A stretch of 64,000 nt of DNA from Saccharibacillus deserti. Lineage in GTDB: Bacteria > Bacillota > Bacilli > Paenibacillales > Paenibacillaceae. Positions 1 to 8,087 of this stretch are shown one piece after another; the stretch's first letter is position 1; the number at the start of each line of letters is the position of its first letter. The notes beneath the pieces were generated by a model. That model made no database searches, was not told the DNA's origin, and worked only from the letters and a program-made list of their open reading frames with translations. Location: assembly GCF_013618475.1 (NCBI RefSeq), contig NZ_JABJVN010000001.1:682001-746000 (forward strand), in the 5' to 3' direction. The position numbers and the translations under genes are program-made.

Positions 1-224
1 CCGGCGATCTGAATGCCGCTTTTCCGGCGGTCGCCGTGCGCCGTCAGCCGGGCTGGGATTTCGTTCCGCTGATGTGCGCGCTGGAAATCCCGGTCGAAGG
101 CAGTCTGCCGCGCTGTATCCGTTTGATGATTCAGGTCAATACGGAAAAGTCCCAGCGGGAGATCGGACATGTCTATCAGCGCGGAGCGACGGTACTTCGT
201 CCGGATCTTGCCGGCCGCAAGTAA
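1..224 (+). CDS. aroH: Chorismate mutase AroH, C-terminal part (5' end outside window)
   Basis: The reading frame enters at base 3 and ends with TAA at 222-224, giving the last 73 or so residues. The segment ending in [14 protein letters not shown] matches the C-terminal part of the monofunctional AroH-class (trimeric, pseudo-alpha/beta-barrel) chorismate mutase, whose family end pattern is a conserved basic motif followed by VLRPDL. AroH converts chorismate to prephenate, the branch point towards Phe and Tyr. It lies directly upstream of the trp operon as in B. subtilis, which supports the call. The N-terminal half is outside the window, so the start and completeness cannot be judged. Confidence 0.9.
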   Translation, partial: GDLNAAFPAVAVRRQPGWDFVPLMCALEIPVEGSLPRCIRLMIQVNTEKSQREIGHVYQRGATVLRPDLAGRK

Positions 225-251
225 CGGGATCGGCAAAGACGGCGGAGGCGC

Positions 252-280
252 TTGCTATCGGCTTCGCGATCGGGTATAGT
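252..280 (+). promoter_or_regulatory. Sigma-A type promoter for the trp-hisC-tyrA operon
   Basis: A -35 box TTGCTA (252-257) and a -10 box TATAGT (275-280) are separated by exactly 17 bases. The predicted start of transcription is near 287, leaving an untranslated leader of about 410 nt before trpD. It lies 28 bases after the aroH stop, so trpDCFBA-hisC-tyrA probably has its own promoter besides any read-through from aroH. Confidence 0.65.
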
Positions 281-421
281 AGGGAACAAAGTTAAGGATT
301 CGCGCTGCCGCGCCGGGAACAGGAGTGTTACCGGGCGGGGGCGGAGAATCGTGAGGCCCGCAGGGGCCAAGGCGGCGCAGGCCGCCAGACAGAGCAGAGT
401 CAGGCTGAGCAGAGTTTACGT

Positions 422-520
422 ATGGAACGATTCGGGGTCGAACGGCTACGGGTTTTTTTACCATACATCGACGAATGCAATCCATCGGAGCACGGAATTT
501 TCTATCCCGCATACGGATGA
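422..520 (+). CDS. Possible 32-residue leader peptide rich in Phe and Tyr
   Basis: An ATG at 422 opens a 32-codon frame ending in TGA at 518-520, 16 bases before the terminator stem at 536. Six of the 32 residues are Phe or Tyr (positions 4, 12, 15, 27, 28 and 31) and none is Trp. The upstream sequence offers only a weak ribosome site (GAG at 407-414). The position just ahead of the terminator resembles a classical attenuator peptide, and the operon ends with hisC and tyrA, which serve Phe/Tyr synthesis. It could equally be a chance frame; it is recorded because of its position. Confidence 0.25.
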   Translation: MERFGVERLRVFLPYIDECNPSEHGIFYPAYG

Positions 521-535
521 AGATTTTCGAAGCCG

Positions 536-566
536 AAGACCTCTGCTGCGAAGCGGAGGTCTTTTT
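536..566 (+). terminator. Intrinsic terminator in the trp leader
   Basis: The stem AAGACCTC (536-543) pairs with GAGGTCTT (556-563). It is extended inward by three pairs around a six-base loop, and the 3' arm runs into a T tract (562-566). Because it lies within the transcript leading to trpD, it is most likely conditional (an attenuator) or it ends aroH read-through. Confidence 0.7.
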
Positions 567-700
567 GTATCATCTCCGCCATACCGGATTATCCTCTGAC
601 GCTTCCGGCGTCGGACCGGCGGCACCCGCAGCGGAAGACGGCTTCCCGAAGGACGGTCTCGAGGCGCTCGAACCTATTCGACCTCGAAGGAGAGATATTC

Positions 701-1786
701 ATGTACACTTCGCATTCACCCGAACCGACAGATAACGTTTATCCGATCCAACCGCTTATCGGCGCCAAAGAAGCGCTTGCGCTGGCTTCCGAAGGATCTT
801 CGCTGACCCGGGAGCAGGCCAGAACCGCTATGGAAAGTATCATGACCGGTGCGGCCACTCCTGCGCAGATCGGCGGCCTGCTGCTGGCGCTGCGGATGAA
901 AGGCGAGACGACCGAGGAGATCACCGGATTTGCCGAAGCGATGCGCAGCTTCTCCGGGACGGTCGGCGCTTCCCGCGAAGATCTGCTCGATACGTGCGGT
1001 ACAGGCGGCTCGGGCATCCACAAGTTCAATATCTCGACCGCTTCCGCGCTGATTGCCGCTTCCGCTTCCGTCCGCGTCGCCAAACACGGTAACCGCTCGG
1101 CCAGCGGCCGGGCGGGAAGTGCCGATGTGCTGGAAGCGCTCGGCGTCAATATCGGGCTCAGCGGCACCCAAGCCGCCGAATGCCTGGACCGGATCGGCAT
1201 CTGCTTCCTGTTTGCCCAGACCTATCATCCTTCCATGAAACATGCGGCCGGGCCGCGCCGGGAACTGGGCATTCGCACGGTATTCAACCTGCTCGGCCCA
1301 CTGACCAATCCGGCAGGCGCCGACCGCCAGCTGCTTGGCCTCTACGATGCCGACCGCACCGCGCAGATCGCCTCCGTACTCGGCAATCTGGGAACACGGC
1401 GCGCCATGGTCGTCGCGGGTCTCGACGGTCTGGACGAGATCAGCGTTTCCGGTCCGACCCGCGTGTCGGAACTTGCGGACGGAGTCGTTCGCACTTATGA
1501 CATTGCGCCGGAAGAACTTGGACTTTCCCGCTATCCGCTTGAAGACATTCTCGGCGGAGATGCGGCGGACAACGCGCGGATTATACGCGGCGTGCTCTCC
1601 GGCGAACGCGGTGCCCGCCGCGACATCGTGCTTGCGAACGCGGGAGCCTGTATCTATACGGCCGGATCGGCTGCCGATCTGGCGGAAGGCGTACGGATGG
1701 CGGCGAAGATCGTGGACTCGGGTCTCGCCCTTAACAAACTCGAGCAGCTTATACGGATAACGGAGGAATGCGGATATGTATCTTGA
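701..1786 (+). CDS. trpD: Anthranilate phosphoribosyltransferase TrpD
   Basis: The enzyme transfers the phosphoribosyl group of PRPP to anthranilate, the second step of Trp synthesis. The 361-residue product carries the family signatures: the PRPP loop DTCGTGGSGIHKFNIST, then KHGNRSASGRAGSADVLEALG-like substrate residues, and the HPSMKHAAGPRRELGIRT helix before FNLLGPLTNP. The ATG at 701 follows an AAGGAGAG site at about 687 with good spacing. Its end overlaps trpC by 11 bases, so the two are translationally coupled. It is the first gene of this operon copy because no trpE precedes it; anthranilate must come from a synthase encoded elsewhere. Confidence 0.96.
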   Translation: MYTSHSPEPTDNVYPIQPLIGAKEALALASEGSSLTREQARTAMESIMTGAATPAQIGGLLLALRMKGETTEEITGFAEAMRSFSGTVGASREDLLDTCGTGGSGIHKFNISTASALIAASASVRVAKHGNRSASGRAGSADVLEALGVNIGLSGTQAAECLDRIGICFLFAQTYHPSMKHAAGPRRELGIRTVFNLLGPLTNPAGADRQLLGLYDADRTAQIASVLGNLGTRRAMVVAGLDGLDEISVSGPTRVSELADGVVRTYDIAPEELGLSRYPLEDILGGDAADNARIIRGVLSGERGARRDIVLANAGACIYTAGSAADLAEGVRMAAKIVDSGLALNKLEQLIRITEECGYVS

Positions 1787-2642
1787 TCGAATCGTCGAAA
1801 CGAAACGCCGGGAAGTCGAACTGCTGAACGAAACGCTGAATAGGGCGGAAGCGGAGCGGCGGATTGCCGGGATGCCGTCCACACGCGGCTTTGAAACGGC
1901 GCTGCGCAGCCCCAAACGCCCGGGGATGGCGCTGATCGCCGAAGTGAAAAAGGCTTCGCCGTCCAAAGGGCTGATCCGGGAAGACTTTCATCCCGTGGAG
2001 CTTGCGAAAGCTTACGAAGCGGCCGGAGCGGACTGCCTGTCCGTATTGACGGACAAAGACTATTTCCAGGGCAGTACCGACTATCTGACGCAGATTCGCG
2101 CATCGGTCGAGCTGCCTCTGCTGCGCAAAGACTTTGTGATCGACGAGTCGCAAATCTATGAAGCGCGTTTAATCGGCGCCGATGCGGTGCTGCTGATCGC
2201 GGCGATTCTGCCGGTCAACCGTCTGCGGGAACTGAAAGCTTTGGCCGAAGCTGTGGGCCTCGATACGCTGATCGAAGTGCACAACGAAGAGGAACTTGAA
2301 GCGGTCCTTCAGGTGACCGACCGCGGATTGATCGGGGTAAACAACCGGAATCTGCATACGTTCGAGACCCGCCTGTCCGTTACCGCTGATCTTGCACCCC
2401 GTATGCCGAAGCAGGCGCTGCTGATCAGCGAGAGTGCGATCCGTACGGCCGAAGACGTCCGGTATGTCGGCTCTAGTGGAGCGGGCGGCGTATTGATCGG
2501 CGAGACCTTTATGCGCCGTCCGGATATTGGCGAAGCGGTAGCGGAAGTGATGGGAGCGGTGCATCGGGCATCCGAACGTCCGACGGCAGAAAGCAGCGTT
2601 CAGCCGAACGCGGAAGCCGCCGATTCCGGAGCTTCGAGATGA
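1776..2642 (+). CDS. trpC: Indole-3-glycerol phosphate synthase TrpC
   Basis: The enzyme closes the indole ring of 1-(2-carboxyphenylamino)-deoxyribulose phosphate, with loss of water and CO2. The 288-residue TIM-barrel product shows the family motifs EVKKASPSKG near residue 58, VLTDKDYFQGS, LLRKDFVIDE and IGVNNRNL, and the phosphate-binding end GVLIGETFMRR. The ATG lies inside the end of trpD (11-base overlap) and the stop overlaps trpF (ATGA). About 25 extra residues after the last barrel helix, rich in Ala, Glu and Ser, form a weakly conserved-looking tail. Trp operon context makes the call secure. Confidence 0.96.
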   Translation: MYLDRIVETKRREVELLNETLNRAEAERRIAGMPSTRGFETALRSPKRPGMALIAEVKKASPSKGLIREDFHPVELAKAYEAAGADCLSVLTDKDYFQGSTDYLTQIRASVELPLLRKDFVIDESQIYEARLIGADAVLLIAAILPVNRLRELKALAEAVGLDTLIEVHNEEELEAVLQVTDRGLIGVNNRNLHTFETRLSVTADLAPRMPKQALLISESAIRTAEDVRYVGSSGAGGVLIGETFMRRPDIGEAVAEVMGAVHRASERPTAESSVQPNAEAADSGASR

Positions 2643-3361
2643 AGGAGCGCGAAGAACGGACGAATAAAGGGCCCGTCATCAAAATATGCGGGATCCGTAC
2701 GCCGGAAGCTGTACGGAAAGCCGCGGAACTGGGCGTCGATTATATCGGTCTTGTGTTTGCTCCGAGCCGGCGCCGGGTTGATCCTGCCGAGGCGGCAGTT
2801 TTGATCGGCGAGCTAAATAAGGCGCCGAAGACATCTTCGACGGAAAGAGTGCGCCCCAAGGTAGCGGGCGTGTTCGTCAATCCGTCCCTGGACGAATTGA
2901 AGCGGACACTGGCGGCCGCTCGGTTGGACGTGGTGCAGCTGCACGGACAGGAAAGTCCGGATTTTTGCCGGGAAGTACGCGAACGATTTGGCGGGGAAGT
3001 ATTCAAATCGATCCCGATCGGCGGCGAAGATGCCGACGAGGGGCATGCGGTGCGCGCCGAGAGAATGTGCGAATCATATCGCGGCGCGGTCGACGCGCTG
3101 CTGCTCGATACGCATGATCCGCTGTACGGAGGCGGTTCGGGACGCACGTTTAACTGGGAGATCATTCCGCTGTATCAGCAGGCGGCCGAAGCCTGCGGAT
3201 TGAAGTTGTTCGTGGCCGGCGGTTTGACCGAGAGCAACGCGGGCGAATTGGTACGAAATTACGCGCCGGACGGCATCGACGTCTCAAGCGGCGTCGAGAC
3301 CGACGGACATAAAGATATACAAAAAATGACTTTATTCGTGGAAAGGGCGGTTTTATCATGA
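2639..3361 (+). CDS. trpF: Phosphoribosylanthranilate isomerase TrpF
   Basis: The enzyme carries out the Amadori isomerisation that precedes the TrpC step. The 240-residue single-domain TIM barrel shows [11 protein letters not shown] with the catalytic Cys, the [15 protein letters not shown] segment, VQLHGQES, the catalytic Asp in [20 protein letters not shown], and the phosphate site VAGGLTESN. It is free-standing and not fused to TrpC, as is usual in Bacillota. It overlaps trpC and trpB by ATGA at both ends, showing tight coupling. A short insertion ([11 protein letters not shown], about residues 66-76) makes it slightly longer than typical members. Confidence 0.95.
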   Translation: MKEREERTNKGPVIKICGIRTPEAVRKAAELGVDYIGLVFAPSRRRVDPAEAAVLIGELNKAPKTSSTERVRPKVAGVFVNPSLDELKRTLAAARLDVVQLHGQESPDFCREVRERFGGEVFKSIPIGGEDADEGHAVRAERMCESYRGAVDALLLDTHDPLYGGGSGRTFNWEIIPLYQQAAEACGLKLFVAGGLTESNAGELVRNYAPDGIDVSSGVETDGHKDIQKMTLFVERAVLS

Positions 3362-4563
3362 TCGGACAAGTACCGGATGCAAAAGGACGCTACGGCGAAT
3401 TCGGAGGACGTTTCGTTCCCGAAACGCTGATGAACGCGCTGATCGAACTTGAGGAATCTTACTTGAAGTTTTCGGCGGACGCCGATTTTAACGCGGAATT
3501 GAACGATTTGCTCAAGCAGTATTCCGGCCGCGAGACGCCGCTGTATTACGCCAAACGCCTGACGGAACATTTCGGCGGAGCCAAAGTGTATCTCAAGCGC
3601 GAAGACCTCAACCACACGGGCGCTCACAAGATCAACAACGCGCTTGGACAAGGATTGCTCGCCGTACGTATGGGCAAAAAGAAAGTCATCGCCGAAACGG
3701 GTGCCGGCCAGCACGGCGTGGCGACCGCAACGGTAGCGGCGCTGCTCGGTCTGGAATGCAAAGTGTTCATGGGCGAAGAAGACATGCACCGTCAGCAGCT
3801 TAACGTGTTCCGCATGCGCCTGCTCGGCGCGGAAGTCGTTCCTGTCGTATCGGGCACGAAGACGCTCAAGGATGCGGGCAACGAAGCGCTGCGTTATTGG
3901 GTCAGCCATGTTCAGGATACGTTCTATATTCTGGGTTCGGCCGTAGGCCCCCATCCGTATCCACTGATCGTACGCAACTTCCAGCGCGTGATCGGCGACG
4001 AGACCCGCCGTCAAATCCTCGAGACCGAAGGACGCCTGCCGGACACGATCGTCGCGGCGGTCGGCGGCGGCAGCAACGCGATCGGTATGTTTTATCCGTT
4101 CGTCGGCGACGCGGATGTCGACTTTATCGGCGTTGAAGCGGCCGGCAAAGGCATTGATACGCCTCTGCATGCCGCCACCATGAGCCTCGGCACCAAAGGC
4201 GTGTTCCAGGGCTCCATGAGCTATCTGCTGCAGGACGAGTACGGGCAGGTACAGCCGGCGCATTCGATATCGGCCGGCCTGGATTATCCCGGCGTGGGAC
4301 CGGAACATTCCTATCTCAAAGATGTCGGCCGGGCCAAGTATGTCCCGATCACCGACGAAGAAGCCATTACGGCGCTCAAACTGCTCTGCCGCACGGAAGG
4401 CATCATTCCGGCGCTGGAATCGGCGCATGCCGTCGCGCATGCCGCCAAGATCGCACCGGAGATGGGGGCCGACCGCATTCTGGTCATCTGCCTGTCGGGA
4501 CGCGGCGACAAAGATGTCGAGTCGATCATGGCTTACGAGAAGGAAGGAGGAGACGCGCAATGA
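3358..4563 (+). CDS. trpB: Tryptophan synthase beta chain TrpB
   Basis: This PLP enzyme joins indole and serine to give tryptophan in the alpha2-beta2 complex. The 401 residues match the family length. The PLP lysine lies in [16 protein letters not shown] (about residue 90), followed by [13 protein letters not shown] and the PLP phosphate loop [11 protein letters not shown]. The N-terminus [15 protein letters not shown] is the usual TrpB1 start, so this is the standard partner of TrpA and not the stand-alone TrpB2. It is coupled by ATGA overlaps to trpF and trpA. Confidence 0.97.
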   Translation: MIGQVPDAKGRYGEFGGRFVPETLMNALIELEESYLKFSADADFNAELNDLLKQYSGRETPLYYAKRLTEHFGGAKVYLKREDLNHTGAHKINNALGQGLLAVRMGKKKVIAETGAGQHGVATATVAALLGLECKVFMGEEDMHRQQLNVFRMRLLGAEVVPVVSGTKTLKDAGNEALRYWVSHVQDTFYILGSAVGPHPYPLIVRNFQRVIGDETRRQILETEGRLPDTIVAAVGGGSNAIGMFYPFVGDADVDFIGVEAAGKGIDTPLHAATMSLGTKGVFQGSMSYLLQDEYGQVQPAHSISAGLDYPGVGPEHSYLKDVGRAKYVPITDEEAITALKLLCRTEGIIPALESAHAVAHAAKIAPEMGADRILVICLSGRGDKDVESIMAYEKEGGDAQ

Positions 4564-5480
4564 AGCCGAATTTTTCGATGACCCAACGCCTCTTGATGAA
4601 TCCCGCTGCCGAAGGCGGGCTGTCCGCGGGAACGCCGCAAGGCGGCGATTCGCCGGCTGCCGCTGCCAAGCGGCCCAATCTGATCGAAGAAACGTTCCGC
4701 AAGCTCGGTGAAACAGGAGGCACGGCGCTGATTCCTTTTCTGACGGTCGGCGATCCCGATCTCGATACGACACTCGATATTATCGAGCAGTTGGAACAAG
4801 CCGGCGCCGATGTCCTGGAACTCGGCGTGCCGTATTCCGATCCGCTTGCGGACGGACCGGTCATCCAGCGCGCTTCCGCCCGGGCGCTCGAGCAGCTCAT
4901 CACGGTACGCACCTGTCTGGACGTCGCTCGCCGTGCGAGGGAGCGGGGCGTGAAAATGCCTTTCGTCCTTTTTACCTATTACAATCCGATCCTGCAGACG
5001 GGGCTGGATCTCTTTTTCGAAGAAGCGGCCCGGAACGGGATCAGCGGATTGATTATTCCCGATCTGCCTTATGAAGAATCGGAAGACATGCTGCAGCGTG
5101 CCGACCGGGTGAATATTGCCCTGATTCCGCTGGTGGCTCCCACTTCGAGCGAGCGGATCGAGAAAATTTTGCGCAGCGGCCGGGGCTTCGTCTACTGCGT
5201 GTCTTCGCTTGGCGTAACCGGCGAACGGGCTTCGTTCCACGACGGAGTCGATGCTTTTATCCGCGATGTAAAATCGCGTACCGATCTGCCTGTCGCCGTC
5301 GGTTTCGGCATTTCGGGGCGCGATCAGGTACAGCGGTTTTCCGAACTTTGCGACGGTGTGGTAGTGGGCAGCGCGATCGTCCGTACGATCGAAACGTTGA
5401 TCCCCGACCTGATGAATGCCGATAAACGGGAAGATGCGCTCTTGCAAATTCGCAAATTTGTGGCAGAATTAAAGGTATAA
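4560..5480 (+). CDS. trpA: Tryptophan synthase alpha chain TrpA with an N-terminal extension
   Basis: TrpA cleaves indole-3-glycerol phosphate to indole and glyceraldehyde 3-phosphate and channels indole to TrpB. The barrel begins at [12 protein letters not shown]. The catalytic Glu lies in [20 protein letters not shown] and the catalytic Asp in its DPLADGP segment; the loop GVTGERASF and the phosphate-binding [11 protein letters not shown] are present. Translation from the coupled ATG at 4560 adds about 40 residues rich in Ala, Gly and Pro ahead of the usual start, making 306 residues against about 265 normally. Internal ATGs at 4578 and 4596 are alternatives, but the extension begins at the trpB stop overlap with a good ribosome site. 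Confidence 0.95.
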   Translation: MKPNFSMTQRLLMNPAAEGGLSAGTPQGGDSPAAAAKRPNLIEETFRKLGETGGTALIPFLTVGDPDLDTTLDIIEQLEQAGADVLELGVPYSDPLADGPVIQRASARALEQLITVRTCLDVARRARERGVKMPFVLFTYYNPILQTGLDLFFEEAARNGISGLIIPDLPYEESEDMLQRADRVNIALIPLVAPTSSERIEKILRSGRGFVYCVSSLGVTGERASFHDGVDAFIRDVKSRTDLPVAVGFGISGRDQVQRFSELCDGVVVGSAIVRTIETLIPDLMNADKREDALLQIRKFVAELKV

Positions 5481-5503
5481 AGACGGATCCCGGAGCAGGC
5501 GCA

Positions 5504-5612
5504 ATCGGCAAGGCGCGGCGGTTAACCCGCCTAGCCCTGCCGATGCGGCCTGTTTGGGGGCAGTCATTAACTTTTTGAGCGATGTTGCAGCCCGACACTG
5601 TCGCACTGCAAC
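5504..5612 (+). other. Two hairpins in the trpA-hisC gap
   Basis: The first hairpin pairs ATCGGCA (5504-5510) with TGCCGAT (5538-5544) and contains an inner GGCGG/CCGCC stem. The second pairs GTTGCAG (5584-5590) with CTGCAAC (5606-5612) and has an inner CGAC/GTCG pair. Neither is followed by a convincing T tract, so they look like mRNA structures (processing, stabilising or weak attenuation) and not terminators. They fill most of the 163-base gap before hisC. Confidence 0.5.
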
Positions 5613-5643
5613 ACGCCAAATCAGGAAAGTAGGGGAATCATCC

Positions 5644-6741
5644 ATGCAGCCCAAAGCCCATATTGTCGATCTTCCGGTCTATCAGCCAGGCAAACCGATC
5701 GAAGAAGTCCAAAAAGAATACGGTCTCATCGAAGTCGTCAAACTGGCTTCGAACGAAAATCCGTATGGATTTTCCCCTCGCGTCAAAGCCGCGATCGAAG
5801 AGGAATTGACCAAATTCAATCTGTATCCGGACGGCGGAGCAGTCCAATTGACGGCTGCCTTGGCCGAACATCTGTCCGTGAACTCGGACCAGATTATTTT
5901 CGGATGCGGTTCGGACGAAATTATCGCCCTGATCGCCCGCGCTTTCCTGTCGGAAGGCGATGAGAACATCATGGCCGATGCCACTTTCTCCGTATATAAG
6001 AGCAATGCCGATATCGAAAAAGCGACAAGTATCGAAGTTCCGCTTCAGGCCGGCAAACACGATCTCGAAGCGATGCTTGCGGCCGTAACCGACCGGACCA
6101 AGATCGTCTGGATCTGCAATCCGAACAACCCGACCGGCACAATCGTCAGCGAAACCGAACTGAAAAGTTTCCTGGATCGCGTTCCTTCTTCCGTCATGGT
6201 CGTGCTCGACGAAGCTTATTTCGAATACGTGACCGACAGCGAATACCCGGACGGCACGAAACTGCTGGCCGACTACGGCAACGTGGTCGTTCTGCGCACC
6301 TTCTCGAAAATTTACGGGCTTGCCGCACTGCGGATCGGGTACGGCGTAGGCCAGGCCTCCGTCATCCGCTCGATCAATCAGGTACGCGAGCCGTTCAATA
6401 CGACGCGCATTGCCCAGGCTGCCGCCAAAGCGGCACTGGCCGACCAAGAGTTTGTGGAATCGTGCCGTGCGAAAAATGCCGAAGGCCTCGCGTTCCTGCA
6501 GGGCGAATTCGAGCGTTTGGGACTGTCGTATTTCCCGGCCAACGGTAACTTCATCATGGTCGATACGAAGCAGTCCGCCGCGGATCTGTTCCAGCGGATG
6601 CTGCGCAAAGGCGTAATCGCCCGTTCGGGATTCAGGCTGCATCCGACGTATCTGCGCGTGACGGTCGGTTCTCCCCGGGAGAACGAGATCTTCATCCGGA
6701 CGTTCGAAGAAGCTCTTAACGAACAGACAGCGGCCGTATAG
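5644..6741 (+). CDS. hisC: Histidinol-phosphate / aromatic aminotransferase HisC
   Basis: This fold-type I PLP aminotransferase converts imidazole acetol phosphate to histidinol phosphate and, in this operon context, probably also serves Tyr and Phe synthesis as in B. subtilis. The 365-residue product from the ATG at 5644 begins MQPKAHIVDLPVYQPGKPIE. It has KLASNENPYG, WICNPNNPTGT, the Asp/Tyr pair VVLDEAYFEYV and the PLP lysine in RTFSKIYGLAALRIGYG. An in-frame TTG at 5554 would add 30 residues of unrelated sequence; the ATG with GTAGGGGA upstream is preferred. It stands between trpA and tyrA, the standard Bacillus order. Confidence 0.94.
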   Translation: MQPKAHIVDLPVYQPGKPIEEVQKEYGLIEVVKLASNENPYGFSPRVKAAIEEELTKFNLYPDGGAVQLTAALAEHLSVNSDQIIFGCGSDEIIALIARAFLSEGDENIMADATFSVYKSNADIEKATSIEVPLQAGKHDLEAMLAAVTDRTKIVWICNPNNPTGTIVSETELKSFLDRVPSSVMVVLDEAYFEYVTDSEYPDGTKLLADYGNVVVLRTFSKIYGLAALRIGYGVGQASVIRSINQVREPFNTTRIAQAAAKAALADQEFVESCRAKNAEGLAFLQGEFERLGLSYFPANGNFIMVDTKQSAADLFQRMLRKGVIARSGFRLHPTYLRVTVGSPRENEIFIRTFEEALNEQTAAV

Positions 6742-6744
6742 GAA

Positions 6745-6808
6745 GCGGACCGTTTCGAGTTTCGATGGGCGGCACGCTTTTCGCGGCAGCCCATCGGACT
6801 TTGTCCGC
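6745..6808 (+). other. Nested hairpin in the hisC-tyrA gap
   Basis: An outer pair GCGGAC (6745-6750) / GTCCGC (6803-6808) encloses an inner eight-base stem CGATGGGC (6763-6770) / GCCCATCG (6789-6796). There is no T tract after it. It begins three bases after the hisC stop codon and precedes tyrA by 54 bases. Together with the trpA-hisC hairpins it means every non-overlapping junction in the operon carries RNA structure. Confidence 0.5.
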
Positions 6809-6862
6809 ACACTCACCCGAGCGCTATCTGCAATGAATCCTACGAAGCGAGGCTGACCTTAT

Positions 6863-7954
6863 ATGAAAATTGCCGTGATCGGCGTCGGACTGATCGGCGG
6901 CTCGTTGGCTTTGTGCTTCCGCGGGAAGCCGGATGTCGAGCTCGTCGGCTATTCCCACCGGCAGGACCTGGCCGATCTGAGCGTGGAACTCGGGGTCGTC
7001 GACTCCGCCACCTTGTCGCTGGAAGAAGCTGTGCAAGACGCCGACTTTATTTTTATCTCCACGCCTGTCGGGCTGCTGGAGACCTATCTGGAACAAATTC
7101 ATGCCCTTCCGCTCAAAAAAGGCTGTGTGGTCACCGATGTGGGCAGCACCAAAGCTTCGATCGCCGCCAAAGCGAGAGAGCTGGAGTGGAAGGATACGTG
7201 CTTTATCGGCGGTCATCCGATGGCCGGTTCGGAACGTTCGGGCGTGCAGGCCGCAACTTCGCTGCTGTTCGAGAATGCCTATTACGTATTGACGCCCGAA
7301 CCGGATACCGATCCGGAGCCTATCCAATCGCTGTCCGAACTGCTGGCTTATACCCGTGCGAAAGTCATCTGCATGGAACCTGGGCAGCATGACGAAATTG
7401 TCGGCGCGATCAGCCATCTGCCTCATATTATCGCCGTGGCGCTCGTCAACCAGATCAGCGGTTACCATGACAGCAATCCGCTGTACCGTACCCTGGCGGC
7501 AGGCGGTTTCCGGGACATCACCCGAATTGCATCCAGTGACCCTGTCGTCTGGCGGGACATTTTGCTGAACAACCGCTTCAACCTTTTAAAGCTTCTACGC
7601 GACTGGAATGCGCAGGTGGAAGGCTTTATCGATCAGTTGGAGCGGGAAGACGGGGAAGGCATTTCGGCCCGTTTCCGTGAAGCCGGCGATTTCCGCGACG
7701 AACTGCCGGAACGGCGCAAAGGCGCGATTGCCAAAACGTACGATCTTTATCTCGACGTTCCCGACCATCCGGGCATTATCGGACGCATCACGACCGAACT
7801 CGGTTCGCGCGACGTCAACTTGAGCAATCTGCAAATTATCGAGAGCCGCGAAGACGTGCCGGGGCTGATGCGGTTGTCTTTCCGCGACGAAGTGCAGATG
7901 GAGCGCGCAAGGGAAGTCCTGAGCAGTCTTGAGTTTGACGTTTACGCTTCCTAG
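6863..7954 (+). CDS. tyrA: Prephenate dehydrogenase TyrA with C-terminal ACT domain
   Basis: The enzyme oxidatively decarboxylates prephenate to 4-hydroxyphenylpyruvate using NAD. The N-terminal Rossmann fold starts with IGVGLIGGSLAL. The substrate-site segment ITPVGL-like / TDVGSTK and GGHPMAGSERSGV follow, and the helical dimerisation part contains ISHLPHIIAVAL. The C-terminal 70 residues (DLYLDVPDHPGIIGRITTEL onward) form an ACT domain, which usually confers Tyr feedback inhibition. The 363 residues fit the family. It is the last gene of the operon and is followed by a strong terminator; aroE/aroA (EPSP synthase), next in B. subtilis, is not here. Confidence 0.95.
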   Translation: MKIAVIGVGLIGGSLALCFRGKPDVELVGYSHRQDLADLSVELGVVDSATLSLEEAVQDADFIFISTPVGLLETYLEQIHALPLKKGCVVTDVGSTKASIAAKARELEWKDTCFIGGHPMAGSERSGVQAATSLLFENAYYVLTPEPDTDPEPIQSLSELLAYTRAKVICMEPGQHDEIVGAISHLPHIIAVALVNQISGYHDSNPLYRTLAAGGFRDITRIASSDPVVWRDILLNNRFNLLKLLRDWNAQVEGFIDQLEREDGEGISARFREAGDFRDELPERRKGAIAKTYDLYLDVPDHPGIIGRITTELGSRDVNLSNLQIIESREDVPGLMRLSFRDEVQMERAREVLSSLEFDVYAS

Positions 7955-7977
7955 TCCAGCGTATCGGTTTTAGTTCG

Positions 7978-8012
7978 AAGATCCGCCGGCAGGTTCCGGC
8001 GGATCTTTTTTT
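7978..8012 (+). terminator. Terminator of the trp-hisC-tyrA operon
   Basis: The stem GATCCGCCGG (7980-7989) pairs with CCGGCGGATC (7996-8005) around a six-base loop and is followed by eight T residues. It begins 24 bases after the tyrA stop. Confidence 0.92.
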
Positions 8013-8052
8013 AGGGCTCATAAGCGCGTGAACAAAAAAGGAAAAGAAAGCG

Positions 8053-8081
8053 TTGACATTTTGGAAGCGTATACATATAAT
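8053..8081 (+). promoter_or_regulatory. Perfect consensus sigma-A promoter of a short transcript
   Basis: TTGACA (8053-8058) and TATAAT (8076-8081) are exact matches to both sigma-A hexamers and are separated by exactly 17 bases. It is the only perfect consensus promoter I found in the window. Predicted transcription start is about 8088, and a strong terminator follows only some 55-80 bases later. Confidence 0.85.
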
Positions 8082-8087
8082 AAACGT

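Larger units (their letters stand above)
287..700 (+). promoter_or_regulatory. Long leader of the trp operon, candidate attenuator; trpE absent from this place
   Basis: This is a 400-base stretch without a normal gene between aroH and trpD, the place where trpE normally lies. It contains four GAG triplets in exact 5-base phasing (392, 397, 407 and 412, with one phase position, 402, occupied by AGG), a short open frame at 422-520, a matched pair GTATGG / CCATAC (about 420-425 and 460-466) and a strong intrinsic terminator at 536-566, 135 bases before trpD. I see no T-box core. This geometry fits transcription attenuation. The phased GAGs recall a TRAP binding site, but TRAP sites normally have 9 to 11 triplets, so that reading is weak. 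Confidence 0.5.

Noticed and set aside
287-566. T-box in the trp leader
   Set aside because: No GGTGGnACCGCG core is present, unlike the clear one before proB.
716-1966. 416-codon open frame on the minus strand across trpD
   Set aside because: It lies entirely opposite trpD/trpC, which match known families, and has the composition of a GC-rich shadow frame.
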